Of a DNA stretch of 64,000 nucleotides, positions 37,500-46,215 are shown in pieces. How positions within the stretch are numbered: the stretch's first letter is position 1; the number at the start of each line of letters is the position of its first letter. Origin of the DNA: Gammaproteobacteria bacterium (GTDB lineage: Bacteria; Pseudomonadota; Gammaproteobacteria; Steroidobacterales; Rariloculaceae); the NCBI GenBank assembly GCA_022826245.1, contig JAJDVG010000061.1:1-64000 (forward strand), in the 5' to 3' direction. Under the pieces are notes generated by a model. It saw nothing but the letters and a program-made list of their open reading frames with translations, was not told where the DNA came from and searched no databases. The position numbers were made by a program, and so were the translations under genes.

Positions 37500-38483
37500 T
37501 CACGCGTAAACGATGCGATGGCAGAGCGTGCCGCCAGGCGCCGCGGACAGGCGCTCGAGTACCCCGGGCAGGTCGTCGAAGCGGTCCTCGCCCGTGATCA
37601 GCGCGTCGAGCTCGGAGTTGCCCAGGAATTCGAACACGAGGCCCATTTGCCGTTCGCTCGACCAGCGGCCGCGCTGCGCCGGCGCGATCGTCCCGACCTG
37701 CGACGACTTCAGTGTCAGCCGCCGGCTATGGAACGCTTCCCCGAGCATGAGCGTCGCCGGGCGGTCGCCGTACCAGCTAAGTTCCACGACGGTCGCTTCG
37801 AACCCGGCGACCGCGAGCGCCGTCGAAAGACCGTCCGGATTGCCGCTCGCGTGTACGACGATGTCCGCGCCCGGCTGCACGTCGTCCGGCGACGCGAAGC
37901 GGACCCCAAGTCGCTCGGCGACCGCTGCCCTCGTCGGATTCACATCGACCAGTTCCACGCGACAGCCGCAGATCCGTCCGGCGAGCCAGGCGACGAGACA
38001 ACCGACAGTGCCTGCGCCGATGACGCAGACGCGGTCGCCGATCCCCGGCGCGGCGTCCCAGAGCCCGTTGATGGCGGTCTGCAGGTTGGCGGCGAGGACG
38101 GCGCGCCCCGGCGGGAGGGTCTCGGGCAGCACGTGAACCGAGTCGGCCGGCGCGACATAGCGGGTCTGGTGAGGGTAGAGGCAGAACACGTTGCGGCCAA
38201 CGAGCGCGGCCGGCCCCCGAGCCACGACGCCGACGTTCGCGTAACCGTACTTGACCGGCGCCGGGAAGTCGCCCGCCTGGAACGGCGCCCGCATGCGTGC
38301 GTACTCGCCGGGCGGCACCCGGCCGTTGAACACGAGCGCCTCGGTGCCGCGGCTGACTCCGCTATAGAGCGTCCTGACGGTGATTTCACCCGGCCCCGCC
38401 TCGGGAAGGATCTCCGGGCGAATCTCGCCCCTTCCTGGCGCCGTGACCCAGAACGCACGTGCGTCGTCGTCGGTCGTGGGCAT
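37500..38483 (-). CDS. Zinc-type (medium-chain) alcohol dehydrogenase, BchC-like
   Basis: 327 residues. Nucleotide-binding GxGxxG in CVIGAGTVGCLVAWLAG (156-161) and the N-terminal TLYSGVSRGTEALVFNG typical of a medium-chain subfamily related to bacteriochlorophyllide dehydrogenases. The four-cysteine structural zinc loop is absent. It probably oxidises a hydroxyl on the pathway intermediate. It is the first gene of the leftward operon, divergent from the CDP-alcohol phosphatidyltransferase gene with 152 bp between them. Confidence 0.83.
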   Translation of the reverse strand: MPTTDDDARAFWVTAPGRGEIRPEILPEAGPGEITVRTLYSGVSRGTEALVFNGRVPPGEYARMRAPFQAGDFPAPVKYGYANVGVVARGPAALVGRNVFCLYPHQTRYVAPADSVHVLPETLPPGRAVLAANLQTAINGLWDAAPGIGDRVCVIGAGTVGCLVAWLAGRICGCRVELVDVNPTRAAVAERLGVRFASPDDVQPGADIVVHASGNPDGLSTALAVAGFEATVVELSWYGDRPATLMLGEAFHSRRLTLKSSQVGTIAPAQRGRWSSERQMGLVFEFLGNSELDALITGEDRFDDLPGVLERLSAAPGGTLCHRIVYA

Positions 38484-38516
38484 AGGGGAGCATTTGCTGG
38501 CGGCGGGTGGTCAATA

Positions 38517-38542
38517 CTTGCAAGAGGACGTTGCACATGCAA
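38517..38542. promoter_or_regulatory. Paired TTGCA palindromes in the divergent promoter region
   Basis: CTTGCAAG (38517-38524) and TTGCACATGCAA (38531-38542) lie in the 152-bp gap between the divergent dehydrogenase and phosphatidyltransferase genes. Both share the TTGCA core. They might be operator half-sites for a regulator of the cluster. Low confidence; no regulator gene is evident nearby. Confidence 0.25.
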
Positions 38543-38635
38543 GCCTGCCGAAATGTGTGGCCGATCGCTCAACCGTCTTCGGCCAGACGGTCTTCAGCCC
38601 CTTGCCGGGCAGCCGTCGGCGCACCCTGTCAAGCC

Positions 38636-39394
38636 ATGAATTCATGGGCCAAAGCCTTCGGCCGCGGCGGCGCGAACGTGTCCGCTGCCGCGACCGGCGT
38701 CGTCGTCCAGTTCGCCGTTCTCGCTGCCGTTTCGAGCGTCGCCGGGACGTACCTGAATCTCGGTGCGGCGTATTCCGTCAAGGTGCTCGGCGCGTTCGCG
38801 CTCATCGGCGCATGCGTGATCGTTCTCGCGCGCATACACCTGTCCGGTACGCCTTTCGGCGCGGCTAACAACATAACGCTGGGTCGTGCCGGACTGACGG
38901 CGCTTCTCGTGGGTCTCTTCGGGGAACGCGCCGCGCCGGGCCTCGCCTGGGCCGCGCTCGCAACTGCGCTCGTCGTACTCATGCTCGACGGCGTGGACGG
39001 GGCGGTTGCCCGCAACCGCGGTCAGGAGTCGCGTTTCGGCGCCCGCTTCGACATGGAGACCGACGCGCTGCTGATCCTGGTCCTCGCGGTGCTCGCGCTG
39101 CAGTTCGCCAAGGCCGGTGCGTGGGTCCTCGCCGCCGGACTGCTGCGCTACGTATTCGTTGCCGGGGGCGCCGTCCTGCCGTGGCTCCGTGCCGCGCTGC
39201 CGTCGAGCCGCCGCCGCCAGGTCGTGTGCGTCGTACAGGTCGTATCCCTCATCGTCTGTCTCGCGCCGTTCGTCCCGATGCCGTGGAGCGCCATCGCCGC
39301 AGCGCTCGGCATCGCTGCGCTGGCCTGGTCGTTCGCCGTCGATGTCGCGTGGCTGAGCCGCAACCGCCGCAGGAGCGATCAATGCAAGTCCTGA
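38636..39394 (+). CDS. CDP-alcohol phosphatidyltransferase family membrane protein
   Basis: 252 residues with about six membrane segments. The active-site motif is complete: DGVDGAVAR, then eight residues, G, three, D139, three, D143. Enzymes of this family join a CDP-linked lipid or alcohol to a second alcohol with release of CMP. In this setting it could attach the pathway product to a phosphoglycerol or diacylglycerol group. ATG 38636 chosen because the first membrane region follows; upstream in-frame starts have no membrane or ribosome signal. Overlaps the next gene by 13 bp. Confidence 0.83.
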   Translation: MNSWAKAFGRGGANVSAAATGVVVQFAVLAAVSSVAGTYLNLGAAYSVKVLGAFALIGACVIVLARIHLSGTPFGAANNITLGRAGLTALLVGLFGERAAPGLAWAALATALVVLMLDGVDGAVARNRGQESRFGARFDMETDALLILVLAVLALQFAKAGAWVLAAGLLRYVFVAGGAVLPWLRAALPSSRRRQVVCVVQVVSLIVCLAPFVPMPWSAIAAALGIAALAWSFAVDVAWLSRNRRRSDQCKS

Positions 39395-40857
39395 ATGTTC
39401 TCGTCTACACCTTCGTCCTGATGGCCGGCCTGGGCGTTCTCGCAGTGCTGATCCTGTTCGTCATCGACATCACTCAGACGCAACATGCGATTCGCCGCAA
39501 CTTTCCGGTCATCGGGCGGTTCCGTTACCTGTTCGAGCACCTCGGAGAGTTCTTCAGACAATATTTCTTCGCGCTCGACCGCGACGAGCTGCCGTTCAAC
39601 CGCGCCGAGCGCAACTGGGTCTACCGCGCTTCCAGACAGGGCAGCAATACGATCGCCTTCGGTTCGACGCGCGAACTGCGCCGCGTCGGGACGGTGCTCT
39701 ATGTCAACAGCGCATGGCCCCTGCTCGACAAGGATGTTTCCAAGCCCGCGCCCGTCACGATCGGACCGGCCTGTGCGCGGCCATATGCGACGAATTCGCT
39801 CATCAACATTTCGGCGATGAGCTACGGTTCGATCTCAAGGCCGGCCGTTCGCGCGCTGTCGCGGGGCGCGAAGAGTGCCGAAATCTGGCTCAATACGGGC
39901 GAAGGCGGCCTGGCGCCCCACCACCTCGAAGGCGGCTGCGACCTCGTGTTTCAGATCGGGACCGCCAACTACGGCGTACGCGACGCCGAAGGCCGCCTTG
40001 CCGACGCGAAGCTCGCCGAGGTCGCTGCCCACGAGCAGGTCAGGATGTTCGAACTCAAGCTCAGCCAGGGCGCGAAACCCGGCAAGGGCGGCATCCTGCC
40101 GGCCGTCAAGGTCACGAGGGAAATCGCGTCGATCCGGGGCATTCCGGTTCACGAGGCGTCCATCAGCCCGAACCGCCATCCCGACATCGACAGCGCGGCC
40201 GACCTGCTCGACGTCATCGCGCGCATCCGCGATGTCACCGGCAAGCCCGTCGGGTTCAAGGCCGTCATCGGGGATTTCACCTGGCTCGATGAACTCTTCG
40301 AGGAAATCTACAGGCGCGGTATCGCGAGCGCGCCGGACTTCATCACCGTCGATGGGGGAGACGGCGGCAGCGGCGCGGCGCCGATGCCGCTCATGGACAA
40401 CGTCGGCATGGTCGTTCGCGAAAGCCTGCCGTTGCTCGTCGACCGCCTGATCGCGAGCGGTCTGCGCGAACGCATCAAGGTGATCACGAGCGGCAAGCTC
40501 ATCGTCCCGTCGGAGGCCGCATGGGCCTATTGCGCCGGGGCGGACTTCGTCGCTTCGGCGCGCGGCTTCATGTTCGCGCTCGGCTGCATCCAGGCCATGC
40601 AGTGCAACAGGAACACCTGCCCGACGGGCGTAGCGACACACAACCGCCGACTGCAGCGCGGCCTCGATCCCGCCGACAAGGCCGAACGCGTCGCACGCTA
40701 CGCCCGGACGATTTCCACCGAGATCGGCATGATCGCCCACTCCTGCGGCGTCAGCGAGCCCCGCCAACTCCAACGCCGCCACTGCCGCATCGTCACCGAA
40801 ACCGGCCGCTCTGTCCCACTCGACCAAATCTGCCCACCAACACAGCTCGCCGGCTGA
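39382..40857 (+). CDS. FMN-binding glutamate-synthase-like protein, membrane-anchored
   Basis: 491 residues: an N-terminal membrane helix (VYTFVLMAGLGVLAVLILFV) and then a glutamate synthase-type FMN domain (ISAMSYGSISRPAVRALSRG; NTGEGGLAPHHLEGGCDLVF; PGKGGILPAVKVTREIASIR; CNRNTCPTGVATHN with the cysteines that in relatives hold the iron-sulfur cluster or FMN). It lacks glutaminase and NADPH subunits. ATG at 39382 has AGGAG nearby. It overlaps the preceding gene by 13 bp and is likely the second gene of that operon; role in the cluster is uncertain because the family is common elsewhere. Confidence 0.85.
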   Translation: MQVLNVLVYTFVLMAGLGVLAVLILFVIDITQTQHAIRRNFPVIGRFRYLFEHLGEFFRQYFFALDRDELPFNRAERNWVYRASRQGSNTIAFGSTRELRRVGTVLYVNSAWPLLDKDVSKPAPVTIGPACARPYATNSLINISAMSYGSISRPAVRALSRGAKSAEIWLNTGEGGLAPHHLEGGCDLVFQIGTANYGVRDAEGRLADAKLAEVAAHEQVRMFELKLSQGAKPGKGGILPAVKVTREIASIRGIPVHEASISPNRHPDIDSAADLLDVIARIRDVTGKPVGFKAVIGDFTWLDELFEEIYRRGIASAPDFITVDGGDGGSGAAPMPLMDNVGMVVRESLPLLVDRLIASGLRERIKVITSGKLIVPSEAAWAYCAGADFVASARGFMFALGCIQAMQCNRNTCPTGVATHNRRLQRGLDPADKAERVARYARTISTEIGMIAHSCGVSEPRQLQRRHCRIVTETGRSVPLDQICPPTQLAG

Positions 40858-40885
40858 GTCAGTGGTTGAGGGTCGCCGCAATGCC

Positions 40886-41030
40886 CGATGAGTGGTCGCC
40901 GGGGACCGCTCACGCCGGGCAGTTGAGTGGTGGATTGGCGCTCGCTGCGCTCGGCTGCGCGCCGAATACCGTCTTCACGTGCGAGATTTCCGAGGTCGCT
41001 TGCCCCGAACTCCCCGGCGACCACTCACCG
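40886..41030 (+). repeat. Hairpin element, copy A, with 105-nt core
   Basis: Arms TGAGTGGTCGCCGGGGA (40889-40905) and its exact complement (41011-41027), extendable to 20 bp with one mismatch, enclose a 105-nt core (40906-41010). The core is related to that of copy B in opposite orientation and the two share an identical 31-nt centre (40937-40967). The arms outside the shared CCGGGGA are unrelated to those of copy B. Lies just after the FMN-protein gene in a convergent gap. Confidence 0.8.
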
Positions 41031-41094
41031 AACATCGCGGCTTGAGCCTCGCGAGCGCCCACCGACACAGCTCCCCGCCCGAGTCATGCTCTGA

Positions 41095-41269
41095 GGGGGC
41101 CGTGAGGATTGGAAGGCGGTTTCCGGGGAGCTCGAGGCAAGCGCCTCCCGATGCGCTCACACGCCGAGATGTCATTCGGCGCGCAGCCGAGCGCAGCGAG
41201 CGCCGACCTCCACGCAACCACAAAGCGCGAGCGGTCCCCGGAAACCGCCTTCCAATCCTCACGGCCCCC
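41095..41269 (-). repeat. Hairpin element, copy B, with 105-nt core and 35-bp perfect arms
   Basis: The sequences at 41095-41129 and 41235-41269 are perfectly complementary over 35 bp and enclose a core of 105 nt (41130-41234). The core carries the same 31-nt centre as copy A at 41174-41204 on the minus strand. Arm sequence differs from copy A apart from the innermost CCGGGGA. A strong stem of this length would form a stable mRNA hairpin for either convergent neighbour. Stretch 40858-41329 contains only these two elements and no gene. Confidence 0.82.
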
Positions 41270-41329
41270 GGTGCTACCTATGCCCGCTTTATCTTCCGGC
41301 TATATCGTAAGTGGCGCCTGTTCCCGGCA

Positions 41330-42889
41330 CTATCGGGAGTGGTGGCTCAGATCCCCCGGATTGAGCAGGTCGGGCGCGGTCCAGCCTTCGATGTCGTATT
41401 CGGCCAGGCACTTGTCGGCGAAGCTCATCATGCGTTCCGCCTCGCCGGAAGCCATCGCGCCGAACAGCGAGTAACGCCTGATCTCCTCGGTCGAGCCGCT
41501 GTAGTTGATCTCGTAAAGCTCGTGACGGGCGCCGAACTCCGTACCGATCGCATCCCATAGCAGCTTCATGAGCTTGACGCGCGCTTCGGCGTCGTAGCCG
41601 TTGGAGCCACGCAGGTAGCGGTCGATGTACGGACGGACCTCCGGGTTCATGAAGTCCTTGACGTGCGAATTCAGGTAAATGAGCCCCGAGGCACAGGCCT
41701 GCTCGATGATGTACTTGATTTTCGGGTAGGCCTGCGGCGCGAGCACCTGATAGGCGCTGCCGGAGCCGGGGTTCGGCAGCACGTAACCCTCGGTCCATGG
41801 TACGGGGTTCCTGACCATTGCTTCGCTGAGCGACCAGAACATGTTGCGCCAGGCGATGACCTCGCCGACATGCGCCTGAACGCCCCGGTAGTCCTTGGTT
41901 CCGGCGGCGTCGACGGCCTTGAGCAGGCAGCCCGCGATGAAGTCGAGCTTGACCGACAGGCGCGTGCAGCCCTGCAGCATGGCGCGCGGCAGGAAGCCTG
42001 TTCTCGGGAAGAAGTTGTTGGCGCCGTCGACGTCGCCGTAGATGAATACGTTCTCCCAGGGGATCAACGCATCGTCGAGCACGAAGACGGAGTCGTTCTC
42101 GTCGATGCGGCTGGACAGCGGATAGTCGAACGGGCTGCCCATGACGGTGGCCATCATTTCGTATGACGGGCGGCACAGGAATTTCACGCCCGGAGCGTTC
42201 GACGGGACCATGAACACGCAGGCGAAGTCCTTGTCCTGCACGGGAATCAGGCCGTGATGCGCGACGAAGGTGAAGTTGGTCAGCGCCGAGCCCGTCGCGA
42301 CGACCTTGGCGCCGGACACGATGATTCCGGCGTCGGTTTCCTTCTTGACGTGAACGCAGACGTCCCTGATCTCGTTCGGCGGCCGGTTGCGGTCGATCGG
42401 CGGGTGAATGATCGCGTGATTGACGTAGGCAACGCGTTCCTGGCTGTACTTGTACCAGCGCTGTGCGTTCTCCGGATGAGTGTAGAACGTGGAGTTCGCG
42501 CCGAGCGTGGCGAGAAAAGCTGCCTTGTAGTCCGGCGAACGGCCGAGCCAACCGTAGGTCAGACGCTGCCAATGGGCGATGGCGTCGCGCCCGGCGACGA
42601 GTTCTTCCATGCTCCTCGGCGCCCTGAAATAGGCGTGCGTCTTGCCGCCATTGCCCGTGTCCGTGTCCACGAGGTACTTGTCCCGCTCGTCGGGATCGTG
42701 CAGTGCGTCATAGAGTCGGGCCAGCATGCGCGCGGAGTTGCGAAACGCCGGGTGCTCGCTGATTTTCTTGACCTTCTCGCCGTAAATGTAGATCTCGCGA
42801 CCGTCGTCGATCGATTCGAGGTACTCGGCGCCGGTCATCGGTGTGACGTTCTCGACGCTGCCGGTTGCTAACGCCTCTGTGGTGGCCAT
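41330..42889 (-). CDS. 4-hydroxyphenylacetate 3-monooxygenase (HpaB)-family hydroxylase
   Basis: 519 residues of the HpaB/4-hydroxybutyryl-CoA dehydratase superfamily: [90 protein letters not shown] and the C-terminal helical part [20 protein letters not shown]. Such enzymes use reduced FAD supplied by a separate reductase to hydroxylate phenolic rings. ATG 42889 has GGAG eight bases upstream. No HpaC-type reductase is next to it. The precise substrate (4-hydroxyphenylacetate, a pyrrole or another phenol) cannot be told. Confidence 0.85.
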   Translation of the reverse strand: MATTEALATGSVENVTPMTGAEYLESIDDGREIYIYGEKVKKISEHPAFRNSARMLARLYDALHDPDERDKYLVDTDTGNGGKTHAYFRAPRSMEELVAGRDAIAHWQRLTYGWLGRSPDYKAAFLATLGANSTFYTHPENAQRWYKYSQERVAYVNHAIIHPPIDRNRPPNEIRDVCVHVKKETDAGIIVSGAKVVATGSALTNFTFVAHHGLIPVQDKDFACVFMVPSNAPGVKFLCRPSYEMMATVMGSPFDYPLSSRIDENDSVFVLDDALIPWENVFIYGDVDGANNFFPRTGFLPRAMLQGCTRLSVKLDFIAGCLLKAVDAAGTKDYRGVQAHVGEVIAWRNMFWSLSEAMVRNPVPWTEGYVLPNPGSGSAYQVLAPQAYPKIKYIIEQACASGLIYLNSHVKDFMNPEVRPYIDRYLRGSNGYDAEARVKLMKLLWDAIGTEFGARHELYEINYSGSTEEIRRYSLFGAMASGEAERMMSFADKCLAEYDIEGWTAPDLLNPGDLSHHSR

Positions 42890-43043
42890 GGGGGATTCTC
42901 CGCTTTGTTTTGATCGTGTCTGGTTTGCTGTTGACGAGCCCGGCTGTGTCGGCCGTTCTCGAGCGCAGGGGCAAGAGCATAGTCGATCGAATCCATAAGT
43001 CCAGCGTCCGGCATGGAATCGCGTTCCCGACACAACGGGATAT

Positions 43044-43129
43044 CTGTCCCGACGCGGGGCGTAGCCGGTCAGACGCTCGGCGTGTGTGTGTCTGGCAGCG
43101 GTGACTGTCCGGGTGCGGGGCGCAGCCGG
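43044..43129 (+). repeat. Two-copy direct repeat upstream of the SCO1 gene
   Basis: CTGTCC...GCGGGGCGTAGCCGG at 43044-43068 and a variant with GCGGGGCGCAGCCGG at 43105-43129 are separated by 61 bp and match at about 20 of 25 positions. They lie between the HpaB and SCO1 genes. Meaning unknown; possibly paired regulator sites. Confidence 0.4.
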
Positions 43130-43170
43130 AGTTGATCGCCTGCATCGCACGCGGTAGCTTGTGAATCACC

Positions 43171-43791
43171 ATGAACGGAACCAAAGTCGTAATCTGCGTT
43201 GCGATCGTGGCTGCGGCGGTTACGCGCGTGGCCATGACCCAGGATGCCGACACGAGTGCGGGGGACGCCGAGCATCACCACCACCCGGCTTCCGCCTTGC
43301 CGTCAAGCGACGTGCTCGGCGACATCGTCGTCGATTTCGCGCTCGTCGACGGCGCAGGCGCCACGGTGACCGACGAGGACTTTCGCGGCCGCCACGTACT
43401 GCTCGGCTTCGGGTTCACGCGCTGCACCGATGTATGCCCGCTCATGGCCGCGAACATGGCCATGACGATCCGCGCGACGGACAACGACGCGGTCGGAATC
43501 TTCGTCAGTGTCGATACGGAGCGTGACGATCCGGCGCGCACGAACGCTTACGCCTCCGCCTTCAGCGAGCAGATGATCGGCCTCGCCGGCACCCACGAGC
43601 AGGTCGCAGCCGCCGCCCGCAACTTCAAGGTCAGCTTCGCCGTGACGAAGACCCAATCGGGCTACACGGTCCAGCATACGAGCCACCTGTTCCTCGTCGA
43701 TCCCGAAGGCGAACTCATCGACGTCTTCGCGCTCAACTCGAATCCGAACGTCATCGCGGCAGCGATGAACCGCCACGAGCCTGCGCCGTAG
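43171..43791 (+). CDS. SCO1/SenC-family copper chaperone
   Basis: 206 residues: N-terminal membrane/signal helix, then a His-rich stretch (EHHHHPAS), then a thioredoxin-like domain with CxxxC in TRCTDVCP (C85, C89) and the distal copper ligand H169 (YTVQHTSHLFLVD). SCO proteins deliver copper to cytochrome c oxidase or act as thiol-disulfide proteins in the periplasm. The stop codon falls within a hairpin repeat, so the last residues RHEPAP are encoded by the repeat arm. No cytochrome oxidase genes are in the window. Confidence 0.9.
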   Translation: MNGTKVVICVAIVAAAVTRVAMTQDADTSAGDAEHHHHPASALPSSDVLGDIVVDFALVDGAGATVTDEDFRGRHVLLGFGFTRCTDVCPLMAANMAMTIRATDNDAVGIFVSVDTERDDPARTNAYASAFSEQMIGLAGTHEQVAAAARNFKVSFAVTKTQSGYTVQHTSHLFLVDPEGELIDVFALNSNPNVIAAAMNRHEPAP

Positions 43792-43844
43792 GAATTCACG
43801 GCTGCGAGTTCGCTCTCGCGACTTGCTGCGGCGCAGGCTCCTGG
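43777..43844 (-). repeat. 64-nt hairpin repeat, copy 2
   Basis: Arms GAGCCTGCGCCG (43777-43788) and CGGCGCAGGCTC (43829-43840) are perfectly complementary. Reverse-complemented, the 64 bases align without gaps to copy 1 at 30215-30284. The left arm contains the TAG stop of the SCO1 gene (43789-43791). Confidence 0.75.
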
Positions 43845-44060
43845 CAGCCCACGATGGACCCCGGCGTTGCAGCTTGCAAGCCGTCTTTCGGCGAGGCGGT
43901 CGTCCATCCCATGCAGTCCGTAAGGGCGTACAGATGCCGATGCGCGCGCGGCGCGGCGTGCGTCGGGAGCCGCTACCTGCGTGATACCATTGATCGATCC
44001 GGGCCGCTCCGGCCCCGGGGGTTCAATTCAGGAAAAAGACTTCGATACGGAGGGGTTTCG

Positions 44061-45074
44061 ATGACCATCAGGTACACGCTGTTGACCGTGGCGGGAGCGC
44101 TTGTTCTCACGGCATGCGGATCGGAAATGGCCGAGGCTCCGGCCCCGGAAGCCGCCCCCCCCGGGGACGCCGCTCCGGCAGCCGAGGCCGCCCCCGCGGC
44201 TGCGGAGCCCGCCGACGACGGCGCACTGCCGGCGCGAATCGTCGCCGAGCGCGGCGGCTTCATCCCCGAAGGTGTCGAGTACGACCAGGCCAATGGGCGT
44301 TTGCTTACCGGTTCGATCGCCGAGGGCACGATCTTCGAGATTCATGGCGACGGCAGCATGACGGCGGTCGTCAGCGACCCCGAGCTCGGGGCGACGATCG
44401 GCATCGAAGCCGACGAACCGCGCGACCGCCTGCTCGTTGCGAACTCGGGCGGGTTCGGCGAAGCGCCGGGCCGGGCGGGGCTCGCCGTGTTCAGCCTGAC
44501 GACGGGCGAACGAATCGCGATGGTGGATCTCGCCGCGACGCTCGGCGAACTGCCCGAAGGCGCCAGCGTTTTCGCGAATGACGTCACCGTGGCCGAGGAC
44601 GGCACCGTATATGCGACCGACACGCGAATGAATGTCGTCTACGTCGTCGACGGCGACTACAACGCCTCGGTCATGCATCGTTTCGAGGGGATCGAAGGCC
44701 TTGCGCTCAATGGGCTGGTGCATCATCCGGACGGTTATCTGCTCGTTGCGGATCTCGGTAACGGCGGGATCTACAAGGTCCCGGTCGACGATCCCGCGGC
44801 CACGAGCGAAGTCGCACTGCCCGAGCCCATGGCCGGCGCCGACGGTCTGGTCTGGGATTCCGCCGGAAATCTCGTCGTCGTTTCGAACAGCAGCGGGATG
44901 GTTACGGCGCTGCAAAGCGATGACGGCTGGACATCGGCCTCGATCGCGGGCGTTGCGCCCTACGAGGGTCAGGCGACGACGGGCGCCGTCGTCGGTGACG
45001 ACATCTACATCGTGCATCCGTTCTTCCAGGATCCGGAAGCCCTGCCGATCATCGAGCGCGTCACTTTCCAGTAG
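44061..45074 (+). CDS. SMP-30/gluconolactonase-like lipoprotein
   Basis: 337 residues. Lipobox LTAC (C19), then an alanine/proline-rich linker (about 25-52), then a six-bladed propeller of the SMP-30/lactonase kind: GFIPEGVEYDQANGRLLTGS, EGASVFANDVTVAEDGTVYA, LALNGLVHHPDGYLLVADLG, GADGLVWDSAGNLVVVSNSS. Such proteins hydrolyse lactones or act as binding propellers at the cell envelope. ATG 44061 has GGAGGGG six bases upstream. Substrate unknown. Confidence 0.82.
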   Translation: MTIRYTLLTVAGALVLTACGSEMAEAPAPEAAPPGDAAPAAEAAPAAAEPADDGALPARIVAERGGFIPEGVEYDQANGRLLTGSIAEGTIFEIHGDGSMTAVVSDPELGATIGIEADEPRDRLLVANSGGFGEAPGRAGLAVFSLTTGERIAMVDLAATLGELPEGASVFANDVTVAEDGTVYATDTRMNVVYVVDGDYNASVMHRFEGIEGLALNGLVHHPDGYLLVADLGNGGIYKVPVDDPAATSEVALPEPMAGADGLVWDSAGNLVVVSNSSGMVTALQSDDGWTSASIAGVAPYEGQATTGAVVGDDIYIVHPFFQDPEALPIIERVTFQ

Positions 45075-45096
45075 CAGCGCTCGCTCGCGTCTTCTC

Positions 45097-45136
45097 CCTC
45101 TCGCCCCGAGCACGTTCGAAGGGTTCGGGGGAGAGG
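45097..45136 (+). terminator. Possible stem-loop after the SMP-30-like gene
   Basis: CCTCTCGCCCCGA (45097-45109) and TCGGGGGAGAGG (45125-45136) pair with one bulged base around a 15-nt loop, 22 bases beyond the stop codon. No U-tract follows, so termination is uncertain. Confidence 0.35.
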
Positions 45137-45240
45137 ATACGCTCGGTCGCTGCCGGGGCGGCGCGAAGCCGACGCCCACCCGGCACAATCGGCGGCGGAC
45201 GCGGGCTGCTAGAATCACGCGTTCCGCCCCCGAGAACCCC

Positions 45241-46215
45241 ATGTCGCTACAACAGAAGTTCCTGCGGCTCGAAGCCCACCTGACGCGCCTCGTCGTCGGT
45301 CAGGAGACGCTGTTGACCCGCATGCTGACGGCGTTGCTTTGCGACGGGCACCTGTTGGTCGAAGGGGCGCCGGGGCTCGCCAAGACCCGGGCGATCAAGG
45401 TGTTGAGCCATGGCGTGGAGGGCGACTTCCACAGGCTGCAGTTCACGCCCGATCTCCTGCCGGCCGATCTGACGGGCACCGAAATCTATCGACCCGAAAC
45501 CGGCTCCTTCGTGTTCCGGCAGGGTCCACTGTTTCATAATCTCGTGCTGGCGGACGAAGTCAACCGCGCCCCGGCAAAGGTGCAGTCGGCCCTGCTCGAG
45601 GCCATGGGCGAACGGCAGATCACGGTTGGTTCGGTGACCTACCCGCTGCCGGATCTCTTTATGGTCATGGCCACGCAGAATCCCATCGAGCAGGAGGGGA
45701 CCTACCCGCTGCCGGAGGCCCAGCTCGACCGTTTCCTGCTGCACGTCATGGTCGATTACCCCGACGCCGACGGCGAGCATTCGATACTCGAACTGAATCG
45801 CGCGGAGCAGCGCAGGCTGGCTCCGGACGAGGAGCTGTTCAGGGCCGCCGAGCCGTTGTCGCAGGCCGAAGTCATGGCAGCGCGCCTTGAGGTGCTGGAC
45901 GTGCATCTTTCGGAGCCGCTCGAGGAATATGTCGTGCAGATCGTGCTTGCGACGCGCAATCCGGAGCGTTACGGAGACGACCTCGATGGAGTGCTCCAGT
46001 TCGGCGCGAGTCCGCGTGCCACGATCGCGCTCGATCGATGTTCGCGGGCGACCGCATGGCTCGCCGGCCGCGACTACGTAACGCCCGAGGACATTCAGGC
46101 GATGGCGCACGATATCCTGCGGCACAGGATCCTGATCAGCTTCGAGGCCGAAGCGGCGGGACTCCTGCCCGATGAGTTCGTCGACACTTTGCTTGCGCGG
46201 ATCGGGGTGCCGTGA
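45241..46215 (+). CDS. MoxR-family AAA+ ATPase
   Basis: 324 residues: Walker A EGAPGLAKT (41-49), Walker B LVLADEVNRAP (101-111), sensor 1 in VMATQNPIEQEGTYPLPEAQ, and a C-terminal lid with FGASPRATIALDRCSRATAW. MoxR ATPases act as chaperones with VWA and DUF58 proteins. First gene of a six-gene operon; ATG 45241. Downstream members overlap closely, indicating co-translation. Confidence 0.94.
   Translation: MSLQQKFLRLEAHLTRLVVGQETLLTRMLTALLCDGHLLVEGAPGLAKTRAIKVLSHGVEGDFHRLQFTPDLLPADLTGTEIYRPETGSFVFRQGPLFHNLVLADEVNRAPAKVQSALLEAMGERQITVGSVTYPLPDLFMVMATQNPIEQEGTYPLPEAQLDRFLLHVMVDYPDADGEHSILELNRAEQRRLAPDEELFRAAEPLSQAEVMAARLEVLDVHLSEPLEEYVVQIVLATRNPERYGDDLDGVLQFGASPRATIALDRCSRATAWLAGRDYVTPEDIQAMAHDILRHRILISFEAEAAGLLPDEFVDTLLARIGVP

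Noticed and set aside
40886..41269. Integron attC sites or a CRISPR array
   Set aside because: No R/L box (GTTRRRY) pairs, no integrase, and only two inverted copies with unequal arms; nothing like regular spacer-repeat units.
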